A stretch of 64,000 nucleotides of DNA from Opitutia bacterium (GTDB lineage Bacteria > Verrucomicrobiota > Verrucomicrobiia > Opitutales > Opitutaceae): NCBI GenBank assembly GCA_016187925.1, contig JACPIS010000021.1, forward strand, positions 1 to 64,000, read 5' to 3'. The position numbers and the translations under genes are program-made. A model generated the notes under the pieces. It was not told the DNA's origin, did no database searches, and was given only the letters and a program-made list of their open reading frames with translations. Shown here piece after piece: positions 28,306 through 38,105 of the stretch. Within the stretch, counting starts at the first letter, position 1. Each line of letters opens with the position of its first letter.

Positions 28306-29226
28306 ATGAAGCCCAGTTATTCGTCCGCCGCCGCGTTGGCCGCATGCGCCCTAATGGCCGGACTGATGCTGCCGGGCTGCGCGAAACAGGAGAGGGCCGC
28401 CACCGGCACCGCATCGGCGGCGCCCACCCGGCCCGGCGAGAAACGCTACCCGCTCAAGGGCGAGATCGTCGCCGTCCAGGCCGACAAGCACATCCTCGTC
28501 GTCCAGCACGAAGCGATCCCGGACTACATGCCGGCCATGACCATGGAGTTCAAAGTCGGCCGGGGTGATGTCGCCAACGCCAAGGCCGGCCAGCGCATCC
28601 GGGGCGAGCTGGTCTACTTCAACGGCGAACTTTCGCTCGAGAAAATCTGGCCTGACGACACGCAGACCGCCCGCCAGCTCGACGCCGCGGCCAAGGCGCT
28701 CGCGCAGGACACCGCCATGCGCGGCAAGGAGGCCTACCGCGAGGTCGGCGAGGTCGCACCGGATTTCACGCTGCTCGACCAGGAGGGCCGCACCATCACG
28801 GCCGGTCATTTCCGCGGCAAGCAGGTCATGCTCAACTTCATCTTCACGCGCTGCCCGATTGCCACGATGTGCCCCGCCGCCACGCAGCACATGATGGCGT
28901 TGCAAGCCGCCGCGAAACAGGCCGGCATCGCCAACGTCGAGTTCGTCTCCATCTCGCTCGACCCGGAATACGACACGCCCGGCGTGCTGAAGGAATATGC
29001 CGAGGCGCGCGGCATCGACACCGCCAACTTCACTTTTCTCACCGGCCCCGACACCGCCGTGCGCCAGCTCCTCGCGCAGCTGGGGATACTCCGCGAGTTC
29101 GAGGGCGACACCATCAAGCACACGCTCGCGACGCTGCTGCTCAACGAACAGGGCCGCATCATCCACCGCGTCGACGGCAGCACGTGGGACGTGCAGGAAT
29201 TCCTCGGCAAGATGAGGAAAGGCTGA
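28306..29226 (+). CDS. SCO1/SenC family copper chaperone with N-terminal CusF-like domain
   Basis: Lipobox GCAKQ; DYMPAMTMEFKVG; FIFTRCPIATMCPAATQHM. Confidence 0.9.
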   Translation: MKPSYSSAAALAACALMAGLMLPGCAKQERAATGTASAAPTRPGEKRYPLKGEIVAVQADKHILVVQHEAIPDYMPAMTMEFKVGRGDVANAKAGQRIRGELVYFNGELSLEKIWPDDTQTARQLDAAAKALAQDTAMRGKEAYREVGEVAPDFTLLDQEGRTITAGHFRGKQVMLNFIFTRCPIATMCPAATQHMMALQAAAKQAGIANVEFVSISLDPEYDTPGVLKEYAEARGIDTANFTFLTGPDTAVRQLLAQLGILREFEGDTIKHTLATLLLNEQGRIIHRVDGSTWDVQEFLGKMRKG

Positions 29227-29227
29227 C

Positions 29228-30148
29228 GTGACGACCCTCTGGCGCAGCCTCACGCCACCGCAGCGGCGCTCCATCGTGATCCTCACGGTCGTGGCGGCCG
29301 GGCTTTACCTCACCATGCGGTGGCTGCCGACCGGCACCAATCTCAGCCACATGGACTTTCGCGTGGCGGAGAAGGGCGCCATCGAGTTCTGCGACCCGGC
29401 CAATCCGCAGTTCATCCCGGTCGTCGCCGCGAAGTCGCCTGTCACGCTGACTCTCACCAGCGACATCGTGCCCGCCCAGCGCAAGGAGATCGGCTTCACG
29501 CTGACGCTGCGCACCGCCAGCGGGAAACCCATCGCGCCCGAGGATCTGCTCGTCACCCACACGCGGAAGCTGCACCTGCTGGTCGCCGACCCGACGCTGC
29601 AGGATTACCAGCACGTCCATCCCGAGCCGGGCAAGCGCGCCGGCGAATGGGTTTTCAAGCTGACCCCCGACCGGCCCGGCACGTACCGGGTGTTCGCCGA
29701 CTTCACGCCCGCGGCCACGGCGCGCGGGCTTTACGCCTCGGCGGATTTCAACGTGCCCGGTGAAGTGGCCCGCGTCATCCGCACCACGAACGTCACCGCG
29801 CAGATTCCCGGCTACAACTTCGAGCTGGTGATGCCCGCGCTCTTTCGCGCCGGCGTGCCCACCGACCTGAAATTCCGCATCGAGACGCCCGGCGCCGAGA
29901 AACGGCCGGTGGTGCTGCAGCCGGTGATGGGCGCGTTCGCGCATCTCGTGGCGTTCGACGAGGCGCGCAGCGGTTTCGCCCATCTCCATCCGAACGAGGT
30001 CGACCTCGCCAAGCCGCCGGACGCGCTGCACCCCGAGCTGACGTTCAAGATCACCATCCCGCAGCCCGGCCGCTACGTAATCTGGGCGCAGGTGAACCTC
30101 GACGGCCGCGAGACCTTCGTTCCGTTCTGGCTGGATGTCCTGCCGTGA
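29228..30148 (+). CDS. Membrane-anchored hypothetical protein, probable copper/oxidase-associated
   Basis: N-terminal TM; HTRKLHLLVADPTLQDYQHVHPEP; 2 bp after SCO. Confidence 0.6.
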   Translation: MTTLWRSLTPPQRRSIVILTVVAAGLYLTMRWLPTGTNLSHMDFRVAEKGAIEFCDPANPQFIPVVAAKSPVTLTLTSDIVPAQRKEIGFTLTLRTASGKPIAPEDLLVTHTRKLHLLVADPTLQDYQHVHPEPGKRAGEWVFKLTPDRPGTYRVFADFTPAATARGLYASADFNVPGEVARVIRTTNVTAQIPGYNFELVMPALFRAGVPTDLKFRIETPGAEKRPVVLQPVMGAFAHLVAFDEARSGFAHLHPNEVDLAKPPDALHPELTFKITIPQPGRYVIWAQVNLDGRETFVPFWLDVLP

Positions 30149-30157
30149 AGGCGCGCG

Positions 30158-30970
30158 TCACTTCGCCACGATGACGCAGCGGATGACGTTGCGCAGGCGG
30201 TAGTGGCCGTCGGCTTCCTTGAAAGGTGCGATGGCCTGCTTCACGGCGGCGGTGGCGGCGGGTTCGCCGGCGTGCCGCACGGCGCGCACGGCCGGTCCGG
30301 CGCTGAGCAGCCCGCGCAGCGCGGTGGCCTCGTCGGGATAATCCCACACGATTTTCGAGGTCAGCTCGGTCACAGGCGTGAAGCCGGCGCGCGCGGTGAG
30401 GTCGGCGATGATGCCCGGCGGGGCGAACGCGAAGGCCCCCGGTGCGTTGGCGGGCTGGGGCGGCAGGAGCGCGGCGAGCGCCTGCAGGCAGGCGGCGCCT
30501 TCGCAGTGCGCCGGCTCCGCCCAGGTCGTGAGGACGAGACGGCCGCCGGGCTTGAGCACGCGGTGCAGCTCGCCGAGGGCTTTGAGCGGCGCGCGGGTGT
30601 ATTGGAGGGAGTTGAAGGCCAGCACGGCGTCGAAGTGCGTGCTGCCGCCGAAAGGGAGCTCCTCGAGATCGCACTGCAGGAACATCCGCCCCGGCACGCG
30701 CCGTTGCGCGATTTCGATGAGGCGCGGCGCCGCGTCGACGCCCGTGACCTTGTAGCCACGGTTGGCCGCGAGCGCGCAAAACAATCCGCCGCCGCAGCCG
30801 GCGTCGAGCAGGCTGGCCTCGGCCGGCAGATCCAGCGCGAGCAGCGCCGTCTCATAAAGCGGTTGGGCGGCGGGTTCCTGGACATCGACCCAATCGCGGG
30901 CGCGTGCACCCCAGACCTGGCCTTGCATGGAGGCGGTGAAGGGATTGGTGGAGTTGACGAGTGACGACAT
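30158..30970 (-). CDS. Class I SAM-dependent methyltransferase
   Basis: ASLLDAGCGGGLFCALAANRGYKVTGVDAA...DAVLAFNSLQY...LKPGGRLVLTTW. Confidence 0.88.
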   Translation of the reverse strand: MSSLVNSTNPFTASMQGQVWGARARDWVDVQEPAAQPLYETALLALDLPAEASLLDAGCGGGLFCALAANRGYKVTGVDAAPRLIEIAQRRVPGRMFLQCDLEELPFGGSTHFDAVLAFNSLQYTRAPLKALGELHRVLKPGGRLVLTTWAEPAHCEGAACLQALAALLPPQPANAPGAFAFAPPGIIADLTARAGFTPVTELTSKIVWDYPDEATALRGLLSAGPAVRAVRHAGEPAATAAVKQAIAPFKEADGHYRLRNVIRCVIVAK

Positions 30971-31077
30971 TCCTCTGGGGGGAACGGTCACCTTGGAAAC
31001 CGCGCCGCGGCTCCGTCAACGGGCCGGGCCTACGCCTTTCGGCTAGGTTCGCTCCAGTCCGGGCGCAAACGGCCGAT

Positions 31078-31770
31078 TCAGACGGGTTTGCCCGACCACT
31101 CCAGCACCTCGCCTTCGCCCGTGTCGTAGTAGCGGCCGAGCTGCGAGGCGGGAAAACTCCCGAATTGTCCCGGGTGGCAGCGCAACAGGCCCTCGCGCGC
31201 GAGGCGCACGATGCTGCGCTGGTTCGTCTCGGGGTCGTGGCAAAAGTAGTGCGGCCGCGCGCGGTGGGGCCAGACGAAGCTGCCGCGCAACACGTCGCCG
31301 ATCAGCGCTTCGCCGTTGGCCAGCACGACGGAGATCGAGCCGGCGGTGTGGCCGGGCGTCGGCAGCACGCGCCCGCGCAGGCCGTAGGGTTCGAGCGATA
31401 TGCCTTCGCGGAAAGCCAGGTCGGGCTCGAACGCCTCGAAGGTCTCGTCCACGAACGGCCGGACGAGCCGCCCCAGCAAGTCCTGGGCGGCGAGCACGCC
31501 GTTCTGACCCGCGCGGACCAGCGGGACGTCTCCGATGTGCAGAGCGATTTGCGCTTCGCTGCGGCGGCGCAGCTCGGCGGCGCAACCGGCGTGGTCGCTG
31601 TGGCCGTGGGTGAGCAGGATGAGCGCGAGCTGCTTGGGCTCGACGCCGTTGGCCTTCAGGCCGGCGAGGATGCGCCCGAGGTCGCCCGGCGCGCCGGCAT
31701 CGATCAGCACCGGCCGCTCACCGAGGAGCAGGTAGCAGTTCGAAATCGCGCCTTTGATGCGGACGAGCAT
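31078..31770 (-). CDS. MBL-fold metallohydrolase
   Basis: LILLTHGHSDHAGCAAELRRR; TPGHTAGSISVVL. Confidence 0.88.
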   Translation of the reverse strand: MLVRIKGAISNCYLLLGERPVLIDAGAPGDLGRILAGLKANGVEPKQLALILLTHGHSDHAGCAAELRRRSEAQIALHIGDVPLVRAGQNGVLAAQDLLGRLVRPFVDETFEAFEPDLAFREGISLEPYGLRGRVLPTPGHTAGSISVVLANGEALIGDVLRGSFVWPHRARPHYFCHDPETNQRSIVRLAREGLLRCHPGQFGSFPASQLGRYYDTGEGEVLEWSGKPV

Positions 31771-31773
31771 CGG

Positions 31774-32259
31774 CTAGAAAGTAGGTAGGGCGGGGCGGCC
31801 CGCCCCGCCGATGTTAGGTTCCCACATGAACTCCCAATTGGCTGCGATGGACACCAACCCGGCTCTCACCGGGTTTCGCCGGATATACTGGGCCTTTTCT
31901 TCGAAACTTTCATCAGAGCGCAGGCGGTGGTCGAAAAAGTCCCGTTGCCATCTTACGCCGGTTTTTCGCGCGATGAGCGCTTTCCAAGACAGGATGGTCT
32001 TGCGAAGGGAAGCATCGTTCGGGAACGAAACGAGAAAGTGCAAGTGGTCGGGCATGAGTACCAGCAGCGAAACATGCCAGTCGAGACGGTGCTGCCGGAA
32101 CGACACGGACTCGAAGATCGTGTCGGCGGTTGTCCGGTGGCAAGGCTGATTGGCTCTGCGAGGTTGGCAGCACACGGTGACAAAGAACGTTGCTCCTGCC
32201 TCGACCCACGGAGGCATCTCATGGGGCAGATGGCGGCGCTGGGGAAGGGGGGCTTTCAT
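31774..32259 (-). mobile_element. REP-associated tyrosine transposase (RAYT, Y1_Tnp)
   Basis: VSLLVLMPDHLHFLVSF (HLH) and EEKAQYIRRNPVRAGLV; flanked by REP palindromes. Confidence 0.92.
31785..31809. repeat. REP palindrome at the RAYT 3' end
   Basis: gtagggcggggcggcccgccccgcc; overlaps the last RAYT codons. Confidence 0.85.
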
Positions 32260-32268
32260 CTAAGTCGC

Positions 32269-32289
32269 GGCGGACCGGGCCGGTCCGCC
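32269..32289. repeat. REP palindrome at the RAYT 5' end
   Basis: ggcggaccgg-g-ccggtccgcc, perfect 10-bp arms, 9 bp upstream of RAYT. Confidence 0.9.
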
Positions 32290-32326
32290 CTACCTGGGAC
32301 AATGCGGGCTGCGATTCCGTGGCTGC

Positions 32327-33097
32327 TCAGAACTTCAGGTGTTTGACCGTGAGTCCGTTGTTGATGAGCTGCTTCAGGGAATCGATGCCGATCTGCAGGT
32401 GGATCTTCACGTAGCGTTCGTCGACCTTGCGGTCGCTGGCGGCGGTCTTCACGCCCTCGGGCGTCATCGGCTGGTCGGAGACGAGCAGCAGCGCGCCGAC
32501 GACCATCTCGTTGGCGAAGCCGGTGGTGAAGATGGTGGCGGTCTCCATGTCGATGGCGATGGCGCGGATTTTTCTCAGGTATTTCTTGAACTGCTGGTCG
32601 TGCTCCCAGACGCGGCGATTCGTGGTGTAGACGGTGCCGGTCCAGTAATCCTGGCGATGGTCGCGGATGGTGGTGGAGATGGCCTTCTGCAGCGCGAAGG
32701 CGGGGAGCGCGGGCACCTCGGGCGGAAAGTAGTCGTTGCTCGTGCCCTCGCCGCGGATGGCGGCGATGGGGAGGATGAGGCTGCCGATCTTGGCGCGATG
32801 CTTGAGACCGCCGCATTTGCCGAGGAAGAGGACAGCCTTCGGGTTGATGGCCGTGAGCAGGTCCATGATCGTGGCGGCGGTGGCGCTGCCCATGCCGAAG
32901 TTGATGATGGTGATGCCGCCGGCGGTGGCGCTGGCCATCGGCTTGTCGCGGCCCATCACGGGCACGCGGTGCCAGCGGGCGAACAGTTCGACGTAACGGT
33001 CGAAGTTCGTGAGGATGATGTAGCGCCCGAAGTCCTTCAGGGCGACGCCGGTGTAGCGCGGCAGCCAGTTTTCGACGATTCGCTTCTTGGTGTCCAT
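32327..33097 (-). CDS. amn: AMP nucleosidase
   Basis: ITIINFGMGSATAATIMDLLTAINPKAVLFLGKCGGLK...AIDMETATIFTTGFAN. Confidence 0.88.
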   Translation of the reverse strand: MDTKKRIVENWLPRYTGVALKDFGRYIILTNFDRYVELFARWHRVPVMGRDKPMASATAGGITIINFGMGSATAATIMDLLTAINPKAVLFLGKCGGLKHRAKIGSLILPIAAIRGEGTSNDYFPPEVPALPAFALQKAISTTIRDHRQDYWTGTVYTTNRRVWEHDQQFKKYLRKIRAIAIDMETATIFTTGFANEMVVGALLLVSDQPMTPEGVKTAASDRKVDERYVKIHLQIGIDSLKQLINNGLTVKHLKF

Positions 33098-33175
33098 GGC
33101 AGGGTGTTTTGCCCGCAAAAAAATATCGCCGCACGGGGGCGACGCGAGGCAATTCTGGCTTTCGCCGCCGCGGGC

Positions 33176-34543
33176 CTACTTCAGCTCGCTGGCGCGGATC
33201 TCGTGCTCCCAGCGCTTGGCGTTGGCCTTGTCGTAGCAGGCGATGGTGAGCACGCGGTCGTTCCGCGGGCCGCGGAACGAGAGCACGCAGTAGTTCTGGT
33301 CGGTGACCATCGTGCCCTCGATGCGCTGCGGGTCGCCCTTGCGCGGTCCCTTGTCAGCGGGCCACGAACTGGAGGAGAACGGCGACGAAGTCAGCTCGTA
33401 GATCCACTGCGTGCCGGTGAGTTTTTTCCGGGCAAGCTCCGTGAAGTGCACGTCGCCGCTCAGGATGACCACGCCGGTGATCTTGTGCTGCCGGATGAAC
33501 TCCAGCAGGTCGGCGCGCTCGTCGGGGTAGTTGTCGAAGGTCTCGCTCGCGCCGCCGAAGTCGGTGATGACCTGTCCGCCGGTGGCGATGAATTTCCACG
33601 TGAAGTGGTTGAGTGTCTGCGCGGCGAGGAGCGACTGCTTCAGCCACTCGCGCTGCTTCGCGCCGTATTGGGTTTTCATCTCCTTCGTGGCCGAGGCATC
33701 GAGCTTGTCGTCGTCGCGGTAGGTGCGGTCGTCCATCAGGAAGAACGCGGCGTCGCCCCAGAAAAACTTGCCGTAGACGCCGGGATTGCCGGGCTCGCCC
33801 CAGCTCGGGTTGGCCCAGTAGGACTTGAAGATGTCGAGCGTCTCGTCCTTGAGTTCATAGCTCTTGTTGGCGTCGTTCGAGCCGTAGTCGTGGTCGTCCC
33901 ATGTCGCGTAGTTCGGCATCACGGCGAGCAGCTTCTGAAGGTCGGGCGTGGCGCGGTCGTGCTGGGCGCGGTACCAGAGGCCGCTGAGGGAGTCGAAGTC
34001 CGGCTCGCGGTAATACCAGTTGTCGCCGCCCCAGAGCATGAAGTCGGCGCCGCTCTCCGCCATGTGCCGGAAAATCTCCGTGCCCTTGCCGTAGGGTTCG
34101 CCGGGCCGGTCGTACTGCGGCTCGTTGAGATAGGCGCAGGAGCCGTAGATGAACTTGAAGTCGGGCGGCGGGGTGCGCCATTCCCAGAGCGGCTTGGTTT
34201 TGAAGGTGAGCGGGTAGGGGAACGGCTGCGCCCGGCCGTCGATGCTCAAGGTGTATTCGTAGGTCGCGCCCAACTCGAGCAGGCCCGGCCGAAAGTGCGA
34301 GATCTGGCCGCCCGCGGGCGTCTTGCGCAGGCCGGTCTTCTCGAGCGTCTGCTTCGTCCCGGGTTTGCCTGCGAGCCAGTAGTCGAGCGTGACCTTCTTG
34401 GCGTCCTTGGTCTCGACCCAGATCACCGCCTCGCGGTGCGCCGAGTAACCGAGCATCGGGCCCGACACAAGGGTGCCGGCGGCGTGGAGCAGGGTGGCGA
34501 GCAGCCACGGAGCCGTGAATGCAACGAGAGAACGAAGCTTCAT
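33176..34543 (-). CDS. PhoD-like alkaline phosphatase family protein
   Basis: FKFIYGSCAY..., FMLWGGDNWYYREPD, ATWDDHDYGSNDANKS. Confidence 0.88.
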   Translation of the reverse strand: MKLRSLVAFTAPWLLATLLHAAGTLVSGPMLGYSAHREAVIWVETKDAKKVTLDYWLAGKPGTKQTLEKTGLRKTPAGGQISHFRPGLLELGATYEYTLSIDGRAQPFPYPLTFKTKPLWEWRTPPPDFKFIYGSCAYLNEPQYDRPGEPYGKGTEIFRHMAESGADFMLWGGDNWYYREPDFDSLSGLWYRAQHDRATPDLQKLLAVMPNYATWDDHDYGSNDANKSYELKDETLDIFKSYWANPSWGEPGNPGVYGKFFWGDAAFFLMDDRTYRDDDKLDASATKEMKTQYGAKQREWLKQSLLAAQTLNHFTWKFIATGGQVITDFGGASETFDNYPDERADLLEFIRQHKITGVVILSGDVHFTELARKKLTGTQWIYELTSSPFSSSSWPADKGPRKGDPQRIEGTMVTDQNYCVLSFRGPRNDRVLTIACYDKANAKRWEHEIRASELK

Positions 34544-34601
34544 GCCGCCAAGAAAGCGGCCGGAGGCGCAAAGGCAATCCGGCAGCACGGGTCCGCGTCG
34601 T

Positions 34602-37100
34602 CTATGATTGCCTCTTGGAGGCTGTCGCCAGGCGCCGCGCCAGACCGGCACCGGCCAAGGCGGCCAACGCCCACCAACTCGGTGCGCCCCCGCCGCCACC
34701 ACCCGGAGCCGGAGGTGGCGGCGGGGCCGGCGTGTTGACCGTGAGCGTAGCCTTGGCGCTGGTGACGGAGCCGAGATCGTTGGTGGCGACGACAGTGTAG
34801 TCGCCGGCGTCGGAGGCGCGGACGTTGGCAAGGCTGAGCGAGCTGCTCGTGGCGCCGCTGATGGCCGTGCCGTTGAAATGCCATTGGTAGGTCGGCGCCG
34901 GCGTGCCGGTGGCGGTGACGCTGAAGGTCGTGCTGGAGCCGGCGTTCACCGTCTGGCTGGCCGGGACGGTCGTGAACGAAGGTCCAATGGCGCGCTCGCC
35001 CTTGCGCACCGTGGTGCCACTGGTCACGTAAAGCCGGCCGAGGATGTCGACGGCGATGCCTTGCGGGAAAAAGAACCGGGCGGCGCGGCCGGTGCCGTCC
35101 GACCCACCGGGTGCGTCGGCGAGACCGGCCAGCGTCGTGACGGTGCCGGCCGGGTCGCCGGTCATCCAGATTTTGCGGATGGTCTGGTTATAACTGTCCG
35201 CGACATAGAGATTGCCCCGATCGTCGGTGCCGATGGCGCGCGGTTCATGAAACCGGGCGGTCGCGAGCGTGCCGTCAGCGTAACCCTGTTCGGCTCCGGC
35301 CAGGGTAGTAACGCGGCCGGTGGGCGTGATTTTGCGAATGCGCGCAATGGCCGGGCTGAAGGGAGCCTCTGTGACATAGACATTGCCGCTGGCGTCGACC
35401 GTGACCCCGGAGGGTGCGATGAAACGGGCGCTGGTGCCGACGTCGTCTACATAACCGGCTTCGTTATTGAGGCCGGCGAGGGTGGTGGTCTCGCCGGCGG
35501 GAGAGATGCGGCGGACCGTGCTCGCGCTGGTCACGTAGAGGTAACCCATCCCATCCATGGCGATGCCACGCGGATTCCAGAACAACGCGGCGGATCCCTG
35601 GCCATCCTGATACCCGGCGGTTCCCGGCGAGCCGGCGAAAGTCGAGGTTTCGCCGGTGGGCGTGATCCGCCGGATCGTATGATTGTCGCCGTCGGTGACG
35701 AATAGCGCCCCGCCGGCACCGATGGCCACGCCGGTGGGCCGGCTGAAGCGGGCGGCGGTGCCGGTGCCGTCCGCGGATCCGGCGGTGCCGGGGGCGCCGG
35801 CGAATGTCGTGACCACGCCGGCCGGTGTGATCTTGCGGATACAGTGAGCTGACGCATCGGCGACGAACACATTGCCGTCGGCGTCGACTGCCGCCCCGGT
35901 GGGTGCGTTGAAACGGGCGGTGGAGCCGGTGCCATCGGAAATGCCTGTGGCGCGTTCGAGTGCGAGGCCGGCGAGAGTGGATACGTCGCCGGCGGGGCTG
36001 AGCTTACGGACGACGTTGTTGCCGGTGTCGGCGACGTAGAGCGTGCCGTCACGCGCGAAGGACAGGGCGAGAGGGAAGCCGAATTTCGCTGTTGCGGCGG
36101 TGCCATCGCTGCCGCCGATCAAGCCGTCCCCGGCGATCGGCGCGAGCGAGTGGTCGGCCGGCACGTAGCGAACGACCCGATAACCCGACGCGGCGATGAG
36201 CTGGCCGTTGGAATCGACGGCGAGGGCACTGACACCAGCGTGATTCACCCGCCCATTGACGTAGCTCACCACGGAGGTCTGCCACAAAGAGGTGCGGATG
36301 CCGGTAGGAGGTACGAGGTCGACGGATCCAAAGTAAGTGACGGAGTTATCCTCCCAGTTTGGCGCATGCAGATTGTAGTTCGTGGTCACATGCGTGGAAA
36401 CGTAGACATTGCCGGCGGTGTCGATAGCGATGGCGCCATAGGAGACAGGGGCTTGGGCGGAGAGGTCGCTCTTCTCGGGGAAGGAGAACCTGTCTGCGAA
36501 TGTAGAGACATTCCCAAACGGTGAGATCTTGCGGATTGTGCCGTTGCCGGCTTCGGTCACGTAGAGGTTACCGGTGGCGTCCACGGCGAGATTGAGTGGC
36601 CGGTTGAAACGGGCGAGGCTGCCGATGCCGTCGATCTTGCCCGTCACACCAGCGAGCCCGGCGAGGGTGGTGACGACTCCCGCGGGCGTGATCTTGCGGA
36701 TGGTGTGGTTGCCGGTATCGGTGACGTAAAGATTGTCGGTGGCGTCCGCGACGATGCTCTGGGGACTGTCGAAACGGGCCTCCGCGCCTGTGCCGTCTGC
36801 ACTTCCGGGCACTCCCGGTGAACCGACAAAGGTGCTGACCACGCCAGCCGGGGTCATCTTGCGGATGGTGTGATTGCCCTCGTCGACGATGAAAACGTTG
36901 CCCGTGGAATCCGTGGCCACTCCCTTCGGACTGTAGAAACGTGCGCTGGCCCCGGTGCCGTCGGCGTCGCCGATGCTCGAGACGCCGGCCAGCGTGGAGA
37001 AGACGTAGGGCGTGGCATAATCGGCGGCGGCGTGGGCGCTCTGGCTCAGCGCGAGCAGAAGGGCGAGAATACGAAACAGGGAACAGGAGACTGATTTCAT
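34602..37100 (-). CDS. Secreted NHL-repeat protein with Ig-like domain and C-terminal sorting-like tail
   Basis: Repeated ITPAGVVTTLAG...GTGAEARFDSP units; Ig block; tail PGGGGGGAPSWWALAALAGAGLARRLATASKR. Confidence 0.85.
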   Translation of the reverse strand: MKSVSCSLFRILALLLALSQSAHAAADYATPYVFSTLAGVSSIGDADGTGASARFYSPKGVATDSTGNVFIVDEGNHTIRKMTPAGVVSTFVGSPGVPGSADGTGAEARFDSPQSIVADATDNLYVTDTGNHTIRKITPAGVVTTLAGLAGVTGKIDGIGSLARFNRPLNLAVDATGNLYVTEAGNGTIRKISPFGNVSTFADRFSFPEKSDLSAQAPVSYGAIAIDTAGNVYVSTHVTTNYNLHAPNWEDNSVTYFGSVDLVPPTGIRTSLWQTSVVSYVNGRVNHAGVSALAVDSNGQLIAASGYRVVRYVPADHSLAPIAGDGLIGGSDGTAATAKFGFPLALSFARDGTLYVADTGNNVVRKLSPAGDVSTLAGLALERATGISDGTGSTARFNAPTGAAVDADGNVFVADASAHCIRKITPAGVVTTFAGAPGTAGSADGTGTAARFSRPTGVAIGAGGALFVTDGDNHTIRRITPTGETSTFAGSPGTAGYQDGQGSAALFWNPRGIAMDGMGYLYVTSASTVRRISPAGETTTLAGLNNEAGYVDDVGTSARFIAPSGVTVDASGNVYVTEAPFSPAIARIRKITPTGRVTTLAGAEQGYADGTLATARFHEPRAIGTDDRGNLYVADSYNQTIRKIWMTGDPAGTVTTLAGLADAPGGSDGTGRAARFFFPQGIAVDILGRLYVTSGTTVRKGERAIGPSFTTVPASQTVNAGSSTTFSVTATGTPAPTYQWHFNGTAISGATSSSLSLANVRASDAGDYTVVATNDLGSVTSAKATLTVNTPAPPPPPAPGGGGGGAPSWWALAALAGAGLARRLATASKRQS

Positions 37101-37179
37101 GCAAAGTGGGCCTTTGCATAGACTGACAAGCGTCCCTTCGAAGTCCGCTATCCGGCCCGCGGACTATCGGGCCGGTGCC

Positions 37180-38079
37180 TTACGCGCTCGCGAGCGTGTT
37201 GGCCGTGTTCAGGTGCTCGACGCCGGTGTATTTCTGCGACTGCTCGTCGGCGTGGTAGCTGGAGCGGATGAGCGGGCCGGATTCGATGACGCCGATGCCG
37301 AGCTCGAGGCCGAATTTTTTCCAGTGGGCGAACTCCTCCGGCGGCACCCAGCGGTCGATTTTCCAATGCTGCGGGGTGGGCTGGAGGTACTGGCCGATGG
37401 TGAGGATGTCGGTCCGGTCGCTCGCGATGTCGCGGAGGCACTGCTCGATCTCCTCCTGGCGTTCGCCGAGGCCGAGCATGATGCCGGTCTTGGTGGTGAA
37501 GCCGCGGCTCTTGGCGTGGCGGAGCACGCCGCGGGAGCGGTCATAGCGGGCCTGCACGCGCACGGGCTTCTGCAGGCGCTCGACGGTCTCGACGTTGTGG
37601 TTGAAGATGTCGGGCTTGGCGTCGAGCACGGTGTCGACGTGGGTGGTGTTGCCCTTGAAATCCGGCACGAGCACCTCGATGGCGCATTGCGGGCTGCGAT
37701 ACTTGGTGGCGCGGATGGTGGCGGCCCAGACGCTGGCGCCGCCGTCCTGCAGGTCGTCGCGCGAGACGGAGGTGATGACGCAGTGACGCAGGCCCATGCG
37801 GGCGACGGCGTCGGCCACGCGGGCGGGCTCGCCGAGGTCGACCTCGGTGGGGCGGCCGACCTGGATCGCGCAGAAGTTGCAGGAGCGCGTGCAGATGTTG
37901 CCGAGGATCATGACCGTGGCCGTGCCGCGGGACCAGCACTCGCCGATGTTCGGGCACTGCGCGCTCTGGCAGACCGTGTGGAGCTTGTTGTCCTCGACGA
38001 GGCGGCGCGTGGCCTGGTAGCCGGGGCCGGAGGGCAGCTTGGCGCGGAGCCAGTCGGGTTTGCGGTTGGTAGGCGTCAT
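37180..38079 (-). CDS. lipA: Lipoyl synthase
   Basis: RGTATVMILGNICTRSCNFCAIQVG (CxxxCxxC). Confidence 0.95.
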   Translation of the reverse strand: MTPTNRKPDWLRAKLPSGPGYQATRRLVEDNKLHTVCQSAQCPNIGECWSRGTATVMILGNICTRSCNFCAIQVGRPTEVDLGEPARVADAVARMGLRHCVITSVSRDDLQDGGASVWAATIRATKYRSPQCAIEVLVPDFKGNTTHVDTVLDAKPDIFNHNVETVERLQKPVRVQARYDRSRGVLRHAKSRGFTTKTGIMLGLGERQEEIEQCLRDIASDRTDILTIGQYLQPTPQHWKIDRWVPPEEFAHWKKFGLELGIGVIESGPLIRSSYHADEQSQKYTGVEHLNTANTLASA

Positions 38080-38105
38080 GGAGCGAATCGAAGCTGAGAA
38101 GATTT

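Noticed and set aside
32339-34738. 799-aa plus-strand ORF antisense to amn and phoD-like genes
   Set aside because: Shadow ORF; minus-strand genes have clear family motifs.
34700-37000. Tandem-repeat DNA locus in the NHL gene
   Set aside because: Periodicity follows from NHL beta-propeller protein repeats; no separate DNA element needed.
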